Shown: positions 11,781 to 24,938, counted from the stretch's first letter. The stretch: DNA of 64,000 nt from Ciona savignyi (GCA_000149265.1 CH003059.1:62001-126000); one strand, 5' to 3'. Numbers and translations are program-made. Notes: generated by a model from the sequence alone, not told the origin.

Positions 11781-14514
11781 AATCACACAAAAGTACAAAA
11801 GTGTGAATGAGAAAACGCAATTGCTACCGCCACATTGTCAAGCGTCTATGAGTTGTGTCCATGTTACTGCATGGCGAGGTTGATAATTAGAGGCTTCGAG
11901 CACTATATAATTTTGCTGCCGTCATTTACTACTTTATTTTATTGCAAAATATCGCTGGCTTTAAATTAAGTCTAAAAATTAATATTTCCACGCTTCGCAA
12001 ATGCAAAGATTAACGAACCCCAAAAATTGTATCTGCAGTATTTTCGTATTTTGAAAGTCAACTGTGGGATAAATATAGAGAACATGTGAATAAGCACCGC
12101 GGCCTGTATGTTTTTTTAATGTGTAAACTTTTTACCTATAGTTTAAGTTGAAATTATTAAAACGGTTATGAAAATTAACAACAGCAAACTATAAATTTGC
12201 ATTTTATCATGAAATAGTTGCTAGCGGCCATTGGATATTAGATCTATTACTGCGGCACCCATGCGTAAACCTATTTATAGTTTAACACAAATTAGTGTAG
12301 AAACGCCCTCGGTTAAGACAGGTAAATTGATGTTACCGATAACAATTATCCTCGATTTACTGGAAAAATGTAATTGACGTCGATCTATCTTCATAAAGGG
12401 CGAGGTTAAGCCTAATTATAAGTTTAGAAGAAGCCCAAAATAATTATGCGCATTATAAACTACGGCGCTATGGTGAACTATTATAGGAAGATTTGTTATG
12501 TTCAATCATCTTTGTATAGATTTATGTAGATATTGGTTAAATTCTCTTCGACACATTGCGAAGTACTACTAATACACGTGTACTCAGATCAACCTGTACA
12601 AGCGATCCACCTGTGCAGCCGCGCCAGAGTTAAGTGAGCCGCCCATACATATTGACGTGGATGTTTGTGTAAATCATCACCGATAGAATGGATGGTTTAT
12701 ATAAAACAACTTTGGTTGATTTTCTACTTCTCATCAGCAAGTTGCAAGTAGAAGATAAAGCGCTCGCAACGTTAGAACAGTCTATAAATAATGTAATTGT
12801 GAAAATCTAACAGACTTTCAGCTTTGATAGTGGCAGAGGCGACGGTCACGTGATAAACAATAGCCTTTCTTCGCTCACTTTCGAACCAGAGAAATCCGTG
12901 AGTTCCATCAAAGGACATCAGGTCAAAGGACAGAACTTTATCTCCGTCGATACCAAGCTAAGCTGTTCTTAGAAGTAAAAATGCGTCGAGTATCGTATGA
13001 GGCTGAATGTCGTTAGTGGTTACTGCCGCAAGCGCATTGCTCTTCGGGTAGATTGACTCGAAAATTTACCCGTTATTATCTTTGTATGTATGGACAGAAA
13101 GATGTGTTTTATATAACTTTTATATAGTTCATTCAATATGTATATAGTTTGTCATACCATTAAATCATTTGCAAATGAGACAGTACAGTTGTTACTCCTA
13201 ATTAACGAGTGTTTTATAGGTGCTTTGTAAGCAATTACAAGTTTTTAAGCGGCTATAAAATCTAATTTGTAAGTTAGACGTATAGAGAGTGTGTGAAGTA
13301 AACTATATCCGGGTAAGCGACAGGGACGATAATAAGAATGGAAATTGAACAGGAAAATAAGGAAGGCACAAACCACGGTATAACACGACGTAATTTGTGC
13401 TGGAATAATTTAAAGCAGCATCAAATCATGTATGTAGTACCTTCATGTGATTGAGCTATCGGACGGTGGATTCATATTTGTACCACGTCGAGCAATCTAA
13501 TGGCGAACGATTCATAGCGGATATTCGATTCACGTATGTTATGTTAGTGGGCCCGGCACGCACAGTAACAATGTGGTCGTTTACTCGTGTTTCATATATA
13601 AGTATGTTGTAGCGTGGTGGATAAAGTTTCTGTATCACGCTCTATCTTGCTGAAACGCTAATAATCAAGATTGTCACCATAAATATCTTCTTTCCTTCTA
13701 TTATGGCATCATGGGTTGTCTGTTATGACATCATAAGTTAGAACAAATAAACTGAACGTGGACCGTTTCCGTCCACATCGCGCGCTATAGCGTCCCACCT
13801 ACGTCATCAATAATAATCTCATGTGACATGCTTAGCGTGGATGAATTGTCCGAGGTGAAATACACACGACAACGTATCAATGTCGCATTCTAATGGAAAT
13901 TGATGTAATTTAAGATTTCTATGAAGTTTATCTTTTGTGTGAATCGCATTTAATAGCTTCACAACGATCCACGCAATGTTAATAAGTCTCATTGTGTGCT
14001 AGAATGTTTTGATGGTATACCGAGTATTGCAACAGATAAAAGTTGTAATATTAGGAAAGGATATAACACCAGAGCCACAGGTACAACGTGGTCAGACATC
14101 CCACACATCCGTTCCAGCAAAACGATTATTTCACCACTCGACGCTTTGTAATATGGTCGCGAGCAAAATCTGGATATATAGGCTAGTAGTTAATTATGCA
14201 AAAGTCAGATTTTTAGTAGCTTTCTCATTATTTTAAGGTTATCTAAGCGCTAAATTGACAGAAATCGATCAGAAGGTTTTAAAGAATTATTTGTTTCCGC
14301 GAAATTGTATTATTATCATTTTTAACGCTCAGGTAATTATCCTATTGCGCGATTTATATTATGACGTAATATATTCTGGCAGACGACATTGATGCAATTA
14401 CTAAGTAGTGACGTCATTAATCTGAGTGTAGATAGATGATTGCTACAGGAAGGAATAATTAAGTGTGATTCGATATGAAATATAATACCAAAAAGGCGTA
14501 ACTAGGATATAAAT

Positions 14515-14614
14515 NNNNNNNNNNNNNNNNNNNNNNNNNNNNNNNNNNNNNNNNNNNNNNNNNNNNNNNNNNNNNNNNNNNNNNNNNNNNNNNNNNNNNN
14601 NNNNNNNNNNNNNN
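14515..14614. other. Assembly gap, 100 N
   Basis: Exactly 100 N, the usual placeholder for unknown size. The true distance and even relative orientation of the flanking contigs depend on scaffolding. TTACTTCCAGA-like words recur on its right side (near 14621 and 14662), so a local repeat may have broken the assembly. Confidence 0.99.
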
Positions 14615-15085
14615 TAGTTATTACTTCCAGATATATAAGGGGGTTACTAGCAGTAGTAGGATTACTTCCAGACATAGCTTTACCGAACCCCATGTATTTG
14701 AACTAGATATGTTTGATCATAATGTTATAGTGACAATTTGATGAATCCAGTCACCAAATAAACCTGGTCCTCGGACAGTTTTAAAATTAATCTAATTAGT
14801 TTTGTTCAGTTTATATTGCAGATCTATATATGTCCACACGTCTGCCTTTTAATGAACATTACATTTTCGTCGTATAAATTATAAGAATTAATTTAACAAA
14901 ATTATCTATTTCATTAAAACTTAAGTAAGAATTACGGAGCTTATAAATACTAATTTAACTATTCAACCATATATTACATGTTTGTACTAATATATAGCCG
15001 ATTAGCTCAAATTATCATTTATAACTTGAATTTATATACTGTATCTGTACAAATCAAATCCATTTAATTCTAGAAAGGTATTAGA

Positions 15086-18000
15086 ATGACACGTGGTAAT
15101 GAATCTGATCTCAGTTCTGGAACGTCACAATATAGTACTGATGACGTAACAATAGACGAAACTTGTGGGTTTGAACTGGGTTGTGGCAGTCGAAGGTAAC
15201 TTGGGTTTTAAATTCGATTTGCAAGTTTTAGAACCAGTTTTTTAAACTGATGCTTGGCACAAAACAGGCGTTGTCTGTGCACTGGTTTGTTAGCGATTAA
15301 TTAAACAAACAAACACGTTTTTTTGTCGCTGAACTGCACGGCGCATGAGCTGATGCTTAAAATGTGGTCAGGATATTATTGTAAGTGACCAGTTATTGTT
15401 GAGTGACATATTGGACATATGTGTATCTTTAGCAACTATCTTCTAGTAAGTATGATTGATGCAAAAATGGCATGGCTGTACTTGGTAAATGTCAGGTTCA
15501 AAAATAGCTTCACATCAATGTGGTCACACGGGTTGTTCTAGGGTTGTTTATGCATCCTGACCAGAGAAACACCACCCTACGATAGATGATACCCACTATA
15601 CTGCACTAATATCCCACCCACCTACCACAGAATACCGGTGACGCAACTCCAGGGGTTCGCCACTGTAAAGGGAGCCCTCGTGTTCGTCGTACTCGGCGCC
15701 CTTGTGCAGGGATTTCTCGTGAACGGACATGTGAATGCAATTATAAGCACAATAGAAAAGCGGTGAGTTACAGTACTGAACGAACCAATGTGTTTCTAAT
15801 CATTACGTCATACTTGCCGCATCACGATAGTTTTTATGACGTCAGAACCATATGTGCAAGTTATTAATGGCGTCCACTTCACCATTGTATGATATAATGT
15901 CCTACAACCCCCTATCACACATAACACATTACAACAACCTAGGCAACCAAATACAGCTGAGTTATTCGATATAAACGAGTATAACCTTTTCAATCGTAAC
16001 GATATTACAGCCAACATAACAATATTGACTAAATATATCTATTTCCGGTCCTGATTTGGCACCAAGAACTGATTTTTAGTAAACGTAATTTCAACATAGC
16101 GATTTAATGTGTTTGGTTACTGTCGGTAATTGGTTATCATTATGCAACTAAATATTTATTATCGTATATTTAAGCATACATGTTATTATATTCAAATTCA
16201 TGTAAGAAACAGTTGACATTTAAGCACGTTATTTGATGTCACATCGTTAAACATAGTTGATAACACACATATAACCATGTCTATGCATTACACACAAATA
16301 TATTTCTCAACTACGACCATCCTTATTTACTGCGCTGCCCGTAAATGGTAATTTGTCATAAAAATGTCAGATTAATTAATATATTTGGGGATTTGCCCTA
16401 ACACGAAACCGTTCTTTAATCGCAATTCATTGTAAAATGACAGTGCATGATATTAACGAATTAAATATTGTAATTAATAACTCCATTAACCAAGTAATTA
16501 AAAATGTAATCAGTGATTAAACTTAAATTCGAATCGCTTGTTTCAAAACAGAACTATGTTATTGTAGCACATGCGTAACAATTGCAACAGTTCCTCTATC
16601 ACGTCATAACGCCAACTTTATTTGTTGTTGTTGCTGTGAATTATATTCACGAAGGACATGATTATGGCGATTACGTCATACAATTGACGTCATCGGTCAC
16701 AACGAATAACTAGCATGCATGCCCAGCCCTGCGTATTTATTTATAGTTGTTTTTCGCCGGGTTAAAATTCCATGGTTTGTTTGCAAACCAACTAAGGTTA
16801 ATTTCAGCTGCTTGGCTGCGTGCTCTAAGCGCTATTTACAGGTCGTTTTTAAGATTCTGTGTTTCCTAAACATGTATGTCTTATATTCCATGAAAAACAA
16901 CCAAGTATTTGGGGTATTTGACTAATTTGCGTTGTGCCACTATAAAGATGGTACTGGTGGCTTTATATGCAAGAAATTAACAGTTTTATAACCCATATAC
17001 ACAGTTCATGTTGTATATTAACCCGAAATGCATTTGAATACAAGATTGCTATTTTGGTAATGTATAGGTCGTGACTCCCATCACTTATTAAGATAGCAAC
17101 TCTATCATACATTCATACACAACACACTGAAATAGCTCCGGTATAACCCGACGATGGGCGCGAGGTGATCTGACGATTGCCCGTGTGTTAACCCCCTTGG
17201 TTTCCCATTCACGGGGATAAACATGAATATCCTATCCTAAACAAGTGGTTCTCGTTTAAATCCACACTTTTAGGCCACACCTTCTCCTAAAGCCGGCTCC
17301 CCCTCAGTACTGGTCGCGCTTTACCGCACACTTTTCTTCAGGGCTTTATATCGTTTGGCCTTAATTTAATTTCGTATTTTGCTCAATATTGTTCTTTCGC
17401 CTAGGATTAGCGGCCGCGTCCGCTATATTTATTAAATTATATCCTTTTTTTAATGACGTGTTTTAACTACTGTTCGTTTTGCTTTATTTTTACCATTATT
17501 TAATACTATAAGGCATAAACTGAACTAAATCTACAATAACTTCCCCACAATTTGTGCAAATGTGGTGACCTTGAACCCACAGATTCGACCTGAGCAGCAC
17601 CGAATCAGGTCTCATTGCGAGTTGCTACGACATCGGCGCGTGTGTCGCAATACTATCTGTGACGTACATAGGCGCCCATGGGCACAAACCGCTGTGGGTC
17701 GGATGGGGGGTGTTCCTCATAGGTGTCAGCGGTATCTTGTTCTCCCTTCCACACTTCACAGCCCCCATGTACACATACACGCCCACCAACAATACATGCG
17801 GGGCGTCCGAGATCGCTGAATGTAGCGTCAACAGCGCCAGATCTCACAGGTATGCCATGTTAATATTATCGACTCTATGAACAGTTAAACATGTTTTCAT
17901 TGACTTTAGTTATACTTGAAATGTTTTTTTTGTCAATATTATCGACCCTACTTAAGTTTCTAATATAGTTTTGACTCTATTTTGCAGCGAAAATAACGTT

Positions 18001-21000
18001 TATTGACTGATACATGCACTAAGACCGTACCGAATAAAATTACAGCATTCGTTGTATATTGAGATATTCTTTTATAATTTTTTTGCTGAAAAAACTCTAC
18101 AAAAATAAAGTAGGAAATTCTTTGTGATTGACATTATAACATCAACACGTTATCATAGTCCGCTGTCGATGCGTTAACATCTACAACGAAACGCGAATCG
18201 CTTAACTTTCCGCAGGTGGTTCTTCTACTTGGCTTTCATAATAGCGGGATTCGGGGGAGCCCCCCTGTACTCACTGGGCATCACTTACATGGACGAAAAC
18301 GTCGGTCAGCGATTCTCGTCGTGGTATATTGGTGAGTTTGTCCAAGGGGAGTTCCCCATAGTTGATACGGGTTTCATAGAGATTCCCGGTGTGTGCGGTC
18401 CATGGTTGTTTGTTAGTCCTTATTTGTCCAAATGTTTTTGTTTATATTTGCATTCAATTAGACTACAGGCCTTGGCGATAAGTATATTTCACGCACCACA
18501 GGCGGTAATTTCCATTCATTTTTGATAAAAGCGCTTGCGATTGCATATTTCCGTGGGGTCATACATGTTTTTTCTTTACTGCCGCCAAAATATTGGCATA
18601 ACAGATGCTTAACATAGTACAGCGTGTACTGGAATTTTAAAGATTACGTTATTACTACGTATAGCCACCGAACAACCAGTGTTTGCAAATTTATACAAAG
18701 TTTTTTTTTTACTTTTTTTATCGAGCCAAGTTTCGAAATGATGGGCTCGTCACTAGGACCGTTTTTTTAGAGATGGTATATGTATCGGTCGCTTTAACCA
18801 TTTGGTCACACGGCCTTAGAAAATCATACCAAGTTTATATAATTAAATAAATGTGGAAAAGTTCGAGTTTGTGGCGATTACAACATGTTTGGTACTTTCC
18901 AGTAGGCCTATTGTATTAATTCACACGCATATGCTTTGTAACCTCCAATTACAAGTTTTACAACTAAATTCCCCCCTCACTTATATGCCAGCTGTCCCAT
19001 CTAATTACAACTAATTCCCCCCTCACTATACCAGGTATATTGGTCACTGGGTCTATCATTGGACCAGGAATCGGGTTCTTAGTGGGAGGGGCTTTCCTTG
19101 GTGTCTACACCTACCCCGAGGAACAGTAAGTTTTGTTGACACTTTACGTGGATATTACAATATGAACAACTAAATAATATATGGCTTAATTATTCGAGGC
19201 TTTGGCATACATGTATAGGAATCTAAAGTTTAGTTTCAAAATGGGAAATCACGCGTTACAAATAAGAATTCGTTTAGAAAACCTCCTGGTTATTGTTAAT
19301 TCCCCTTGTGCGATACAAATATAATTTCTCTTTAACCTTTTACTGGAGCTTCGAAGCAACCCTACTTAAGTGCCTTGCTAAGCACACACGGGGCTTTCAA
19401 CTGGTTTCGGGTTAGGATGGCAATACGTTCCTTTCAAATCCCGCCATATCCGAATCCGTTCCTTTTTTGGACCCGACATATCCACCCCCCTGTATTGGTA
19501 ATTTCGATCAATAACCTCCCCTTAGATCAATACCCTTTCCAAATAAGCTGTTCAACTAGACCCAACACACCCTCCCTCAATGATTGTATTTGCGACCGAT
19601 ATCTTCCCAGGGTTGCCATACTGGACAGCAACGAAGCGTGGGTTGGTGCGTGGTGGATGGGAGCGCTCATCGTCGGTTGTATCGGGGTGTTGTCTTCCCT
19701 ACCCATCCTTATGCTCCCCCGGACACTACCCGGCACCCATCACCATCGGCAGAACCGGGGTCAAGATATGTATGATGACGCGTTGGGGCGAGAGGTGGCC
19801 GGAGATAAAGATTTCGGGAAAAGGTAAATGGAGTTTGAGTGAAGTAGTACGGTCGTGTGGCCGAATGGTTAACACGACCGATATATATCTTACTGTAAAC
19901 AAAAACGGTTTAGGGACGAGAACATCATGGGTTCGAAACTGAGCTCTGTAAAAAAGATTGATCAAAGTAGTTAACAAAACGTATGATTAAATATTTGTCA
20001 ATTTACATTGTCCCCGCTGTCGGGTTACCGGAGCTATTTTATTCTCTTTAAACAACCTCTATGGAATGAAAGTATAAAGACAACATCAATTCCCGGATAA
20101 AAAACCATGTATAACAGGGGGGTGGTCGACGCTGTATCGCTAATGTAAGCACTTGTTATATAACAGCATAGACGAAGTATGGAGCTGAAATCAGGCTTCA
20201 CTACTTGTTGGGCGATCATAGGAACTTGCATGTAACCGATATGCGAGGCAGATTGGCCTGGTTGGCACATTATACGTCTCATGTTTAATAAGAGAAACTA
20301 AACGACCGTGCACATAAGCATGTGGTTGGATGATTTACCTTCATTATAAACCCATCAGCCAACGTAGTTACCATCTATCGGGGCTTCATGTTACAAATAG
20401 TTGCCGCAACAGCGCACTTAACAAGGGGTTGGAAGGTTCGAACATCAAATGCATTCTTGTGGCTAAGAAGCGTAAATCGCATGTTGTACTGATGAAAGCA
20501 TTACAAACCATCATCGTGTTTACAGATACCGGGATTTCCCTAAGTGCGTCCTCGTTCTGCTACGTAACCCCGTGTTTGTGTTGGTTTCCATCGCTGGAGC
20601 GGTTGATTCGATCCTCATTTCGGGGCTTGCAACGTTCGGAGCGAAATACATCGAAACGATATTCGGACTGAGTGCTACGGATGCAGGAATCGCATTTGGT
20701 GAGAATTCGTTCCTTGTTGAGGTTGTTCGAGGGTAAAAAATAAAGACGCTTGTCGAGGTAGGAGCTTTTAGACTGGGTCCGCACACACACACACGCACAC
20801 CTACACAAACACACACACACGCACGCACACACTCTGGCGAGTAGAGCCACCATTGATTTGTTTAATTTGGCTGGCGATCCTACAATCACTGCCATCAGAT
20901 CTCGAGTATGTATGTGTGTGTAGGCTCGTCTTTAGACAATTTTTAATTCCCAACAACTGAATAATGCTTTAGCTCTGTCATCCTGACCTAAATTTATTAT

Positions 21001-24000
21001 AATTTTTAACATTTTGAAATTTTTTTGTTTTGTTAAAAAATGTAACAAAATTGATAATTATTATGATATGTGGCAATGGCAGGACGCATTTACAACATAC
21101 TCCGCTAACCCAGCGGTGGATGCGATGTAATCTGACGATTACTCGTGTGTAAAAACACCCCCTTTCGTAATCGCGAGGTAATCTTATAATTACCCTTGTG
21201 ATAACCTCCCTTTGTAATTCCCCAGTCACGGGGATAAACATAAGTATTTTCGAGTACGTTCTTGTGGCCGAATGGTTAACGCGACCGCGATACATATACC
21301 AACAATACAAAAACGGTCCAAGTGACGAGGCTATCATAGGTTCAAAATTTGGCGCGGTTAAAAAAAGCTAAAAAACATAAGTATCCCCGAATATTACGTA
21401 CAAAGCTGAAACTACACCTGCAGGAGCCCTGGCCCTGGTAGGCGCCGCAGGGGGCCAGTTACTGGGGGGAGGGTTGATAACCAAGTTCAACATCAGAATG
21501 ACGTGGATACTTCGGATGACGTACATGGCCCCTGTGGTCACGTGGTTTCTCTCAGCTGGTTTCATCATCTCTTGCTCGGATATCCGTGAGTGTTATTGAT
21601 GCATTAGCATAGAATATTCATGTTTATCCCCGTGAATGGGAAAACCAAGGGGGTTAACACACGAACAATCGTCAGATCACCTCGCGCCCACCGTCGGGTT
21701 ACCGGAGCTATTGCAGTGTGTTGTGTATGATTCACACGTTCCTTTAATTTAGTAAAACCCATTAATCCGCTGAGTGCAGGCAATGTCCGTTAAGTGCCTT
21801 GCCCAAGGACACAACCGACTAGCTAGCGACCAGTTTCGAATCTACAACCCTTTGGCTTGAAGGCGACGCACTAATTCACCAGACTAACCTGTCGGACTGT
21901 GTTTGATTTGTTTTGAAATATGATGTATAATCAACCTTATTCCAATGTCTATTCAACAAAGTCGTTGTTAATATAAAACCTTAAAACCTTAGATTTTTTT
22001 GCGTTCATCAAATATCATTCATAAAGATGCATTTCATTAAATAAAATAATAATTCAGTTCTTTCAAATGCGCGAACCAACTCGCTTTCACAATGTCGTCA
22101 GTATTGTTTACTTGGCCTAGTTTTGAACCCATAACGGGTTCATTGCTAAAAGACCGTTTTTATTTATGTAATCGGTATATGTAACCATCTGACCACACGT
22201 ATGTCGTCAGTATTTGCTGGAGTGAGCACACAGTACCACGATGCGTCTCCTAGCGGTGGAAGCTTCGTGTCGACTTGCAACTTGAACTGCGGATGCGACC
22301 TGAACGTCTACAAACCTGTATGTGGGGCGGATGGCATCACTTACTATTCCGCTTGTTTCGCCGGGTGCTCTGCTGTCGGGACTGCGGTAAGTTCGTTCAC
22401 GAAGGAATTTGAATAATTATTTGTTCGACAGATTAGTCTAGTGGTTAAGTGTGTCGCCGTTCAGTCGAAGAATTGCAGATTCAAAACTGGTCGAAAACTA
22501 GTCGGTTGTGTCCTTGGGCAAGGTACTTTACAGACATTACCTGAACCCAGCGGTTTAATGGGTTCTACCAAATTGAAGGAACGTGTCTATCATATACAAC
22601 ACACTGCAATAGCTCCGGTAACCCGACGATGGGCGCGAGGTGATCTGACAATTGCCCGTGTGTTAACTGCCTTGGTTTTCCATTCATGGGAATAAACATG
22701 AATATCTTATTTCGTGGACATTACAGCGAACTGTAATTGGACAGTAATCCATAGTTCATGCTTTGTGCACTTTGCTACTTTTCTGAGTGATGTTTCGGTA
22801 TTTAAGCGTCAACTTCTACCCACCTGTGTAGGATTAGTACAAATATAGACCGACATAATAATGGATATTTTGATCAAACGGTATTTTATTCAAGATTTAA
22901 TAATTCAAGGAAATGTGTTAAGCGATTGAAAGAGGGTGATTCAAGTAACAATTATTCACACAGGGAAACACTTACGAGAACTGCACCTGTGTATCCGCCA
23001 CCACGGGTGTTGCAACCAACATATCGAGCGCCACAACCGGCGTTTGCTCCGGGTCGGGATGTGGGGCGGGAGGGATGTTCGCATTGTTCTGTATCTTGAT
23101 GTTTCTATTCATGGTGTTCACGTTCCTCAACGAGGCATCTGCGCTCCAAGCGTCGCTGCGATGTGTGGCATTCAACCAAAGATCGTTCGCTATCGGAGTG
23201 CAGGTAGCTGATTGATATTTGTGGTCGGGTATTAGGCTACATTAGGCTGGTTTAGATGGAAAATATTTGTTTTTTTGTTGGGCTACGATTCAAAATCTCA
23301 ATGGCACCGTCACTAAGGCCACTTTTTAATAGAATACTATACAAAAACGGTTCCTGTGCCCAGTCCAACTTGGGTTCGAAACTTGGCTTGGTAAAAAAAA
23401 TAAGAAAAGACGCTGTAGTGATTTATAATACGGTCGTGTGGCCGAATGGTTAACGCGACCGATGCATATACCGAATCACATAATAAAACGGTGTTGGGGA
23501 CGAACTCATCATGGGTTCGAAACTAAGCCCGATAAAAAAAACAAAAAAACTTAGTGATTTATATTGACTGTTATCAAATGAGCTTCCAAAATCACGCATA
23601 ACAAATCTCAATCAACACCGTGACGTCATAAAATGCATGCTTACGTCACCAGTGGTTGATTATCCGGCTGATTGGTACGATACCGGGCCCGCTTATCATC
23701 GGGGCTGTGTTTGATCGCAATTGCGCCCAGTGGTCGCTCAACTGTGGTGAGAAAGGTTCTTGTTCGACCTACAACAGCAGGGAACTTTCTATCGGAGTTT
23801 TCCTGGTGGTGCTTGGAGTGAAGGTATTTGCAACATTCGGATAGATGGTTCTTTAACAGTGGGGCATTTTAATGAAAGAGTATAAAATAAACTTGTAACA
23901 TACCAGTATTAATTAAATAGATCGGACCTATAAATGAAATCGGTTCCAGCATAGATCCCTTCACGGGGTCCCAATTCTTAACAAACTGTGAACGATTTTA

Positions 24001-24649
24001 GTTGTGTTATTGTGATCAACCCATTAGACCACGCAACATTCATATATAAAAATTTTGGATTGAAAATTTGGTTACCTATTAGTTTCTGCTTGCAGAAATA
24101 CAAAATAGGTCTTTTAACCCCTAAGGCTCGATCTGCCATTTGAATATATAGTCCCACTTAAAATTTCCATGCCCCGTGGTAAGTAAACCACCTATACATT
24201 GCTGGCTTTGCATCCAAACATAAATATTACAACAAAATAGGCTGATTCACACAAGACTGCTTTTCGTTTAATTTTACCAAATTAAAAAAATCGCCTTCTC
24301 GGCAAAAACGACAAACGAAACGCCAATCGTATATCATGGAAAGCCAGATTTGTTGTGTCGGGCATACCAAGTCCATCACCACTGCTATGTAAGTAGATAA
24401 TAATATCACGATCATTTCATTCAGGTCGTGAACGCCGTGTTGTATTTTGCCGCCGCTATGACGTATAAATCGTCCAGTGTCGCTGTGGGGGAAACCCCGG
24501 AATCGCGAGTCGCTGCCAGGATCGAAATCGATCGAAAATTGAGCGGCGAATCGAAGATATCGAATCTCGATGATGACGTCACAATTCAAGGATTCACTCG
24601 AACAGGAAGCAACAATTACGTTTATGAAAATCGCGCGTTCTCGAATTAA
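15086..24649 (+). CDS. Organic anion transporter, SLCO/OATP family (copy B)
   Basis: Paralogue of copy A. Twelve exons: 15086-15195, 15631-15762, 17583-17849, 18216-18331, 19035-19125, 19611-19823, 20526-20698, 21424-21585, 22211-22386, 22964-23203, 23653-23823, 24425-24649, giving about 691 residues. Six exons (2, 4, 5, 7, 8 and 11) have exactly the lengths of their counterparts in copy A (132, 116, 91, 173, 162, 171 bp), and all phases agree. Hallmarks: TM6 signature AWVGAWWMGA (about residue 243); Kazal-like loop [41 protein letters not shown]. The long loop after the Kazal exon is Thr/Ser-rich (TCVSATTGVATNISSATTG) and should be extracellular and glycosylated. An AATAAA at 24941-24946 is a likely poly(A) signal. 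Substrate unknown. Confidence 0.94.
17095..17240 (+). repeat. SINE-1 3' half only
   Basis: Begins at the ACACAACACACTG block and runs to AACATGAATATCCTATCC; no tRNA-like head. Lies in intron 2 of SLCO-B. Confidence 0.85.
17275..17545 (+). repeat. GGCCGC dispersed repeat (copy 2)
   Basis: One of the two longest copies, running from AAAGCCGGCTCCCC through TTAGCGGCCGCGTCCGC and ATTTATTAAATTATATCC to AATAACTTCCCC. The reverse complement of 58835-59060 shares both ends. It lies just before SLCO-B exon 3. Confidence 0.75.
18697..18818 (-). repeat. SINE-2 copy
   Basis: Full-length reverse copy: poly(T) start, TTTCGAAATGATGGGCTCG, then ACCATTTGGTCACACGGCC. In intron 4 of SLCO-B. Confidence 0.8.
19848..19956 (+). 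repeat. SINE-2 copy
   Basis: Full-length copy with GGTCGTGTGGCCGAATGG and ATGGGTTCGAAACTGAG, just downstream of SLCO-B exon 6. A 28-bp SINE-1 fragment (20010-20037) lies nearby. Confidence 0.8.
20779..20832. repeat. (AC)n microsatellite, interrupted
   Basis: Runs of CACACACACA interrupted by CG, CT and AA dinucleotides, in intron 7 of SLCO-B. Its reverse strand reads as a cysteine/valine-rich open frame, which is not a gene. Confidence 0.95.
21090..21245 (+). repeat. SINE-1-like copy, diverged and partly duplicated
   Basis: CTAACCCAGCGGTGGATGCG and ATCTGACGATTACTCGTGTG match the SINE-1 centre; a second GCGAGGTAATCTTATAATTA block follows, so the central part is duplicated before the GGGGATAAACATAAG end. 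A similar architecture is seen at 58413-58735. Confidence 0.7.
21255..21368 (+). repeat. SINE-2 copy
   Basis: Directly follows the diverged SINE-1 copy; A box TGTGGCCGAATGGTTAACG, A-rich end just before SLCO-B exon 8. Confidence 0.8.
21610..21896 (-). repeat. SINE-1 copy, near full length
   Basis: Complete from ATATTCATGTTTATCCCCG to the tRNA-like head (ATTCACCAGACTAACCTGTC), starting 25 bp after SLCO-B exon 8. Confidence 0.85.
22110..22199 (-). repeat. SINE-2 copy
   Basis: Reverse-oriented, TTTTGAACCCATAACGGG B box and TAACCATCTGACCACACG end; it finishes 11 bp before SLCO-B exon 9, so the 3' splice region of that exon lies next to or within repeat-derived sequence. Confidence 0.75.
22431..22710 (+). 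repeat. SINE-1 copy, near full length
   Basis: Head GATTAGTCTAGTGGTTAAG, intact centre and tail; in the intron after the Kazal exon of SLCO-B. Confidence 0.85.
23270..23402. repeat. Two SINE-2 fragments in opposite orientation
   Basis: A minus-strand piece (to about 23330) is followed by a plus-strand piece containing AAAAACGGTTCCTG and TTGGGTTCGAAACTTGG with an A-rich end. Confidence 0.6.
23429..23550 (+). repeat. SINE-2 copy
   Basis: Full-length copy with intact A-box and B-box words and an A-rich tail, in the intron before SLCO-B exon 11. Confidence 0.8.
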
Positions 24650-24834
24650 CGTCATTTTGAGGAGATTTCTTAGAATAATTATATTATTTTCCACCTCAAA
24701 TCCCATTGCATTCGTTCCAAGCTGATGGGAAGTCACTGTGATATTTTCTATTTGAACTAAATATGTCGCAATTGAATATTTTCCTTGTTTATTTAAAGAA
24801 CTCCGGATGTCAGTTCCGAAACTAAATTTCCATC

Positions 24835-24938
24835 CGGTTCATACGTCATTATATTGCGTTCAAACGTCATCAGGTTTGCGTTCATACGTCATTACGTTTA
24901 CGTCAATACGTTTATACGTGTTCATACGTCATACGCTT
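24835..24938. repeat. Degenerate tandem TACGTCA repeat in the SLCO-B 3' region
   Basis: GTTCATACGTCATTA-type units of roughly 15-25 bp recur about six times (TACGTCA, AACGTCA, TACGTCA, TACGTTT and so on). It sits between the SLCO-B stop and its AATAAA, so it should be transcribed as 3'UTR. Confidence 0.75.

Larger units (their letters stand above)
11205..15085. other. Intergenic region between the two SLCO starts, including an assembly gap
   Basis: This interval should hold the promoters of both divergent transporter genes. It contains two SINE-2 copies (near 11351 and 11693), AT-rich unique-looking DNA, several TGACGTCA-like palindromes (for example near 14409) and the 100-N gap. A 40-codon open frame beginning MDGLYKTTLVDF at 12688 is the only small frame that caught the eye; nothing supports it as a gene. 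No TATA-type promoter could be placed with confidence. Confidence 0.6.

Noticed and set aside
12688-12810. 40-codon frame MDGLYKTTLVDF... in the region between the two SLCO genes, considered as a micropeptide gene.
   Set aside because: Too short to judge, no paralogue or conserved context visible; such frames are expected by chance.
20560-20895. Cys/Val-rich minus-strand frames around 20520-20895.
   Set aside because: They translate the (AC)n microsatellite and the antisense strand of SLCO-B exon 7.
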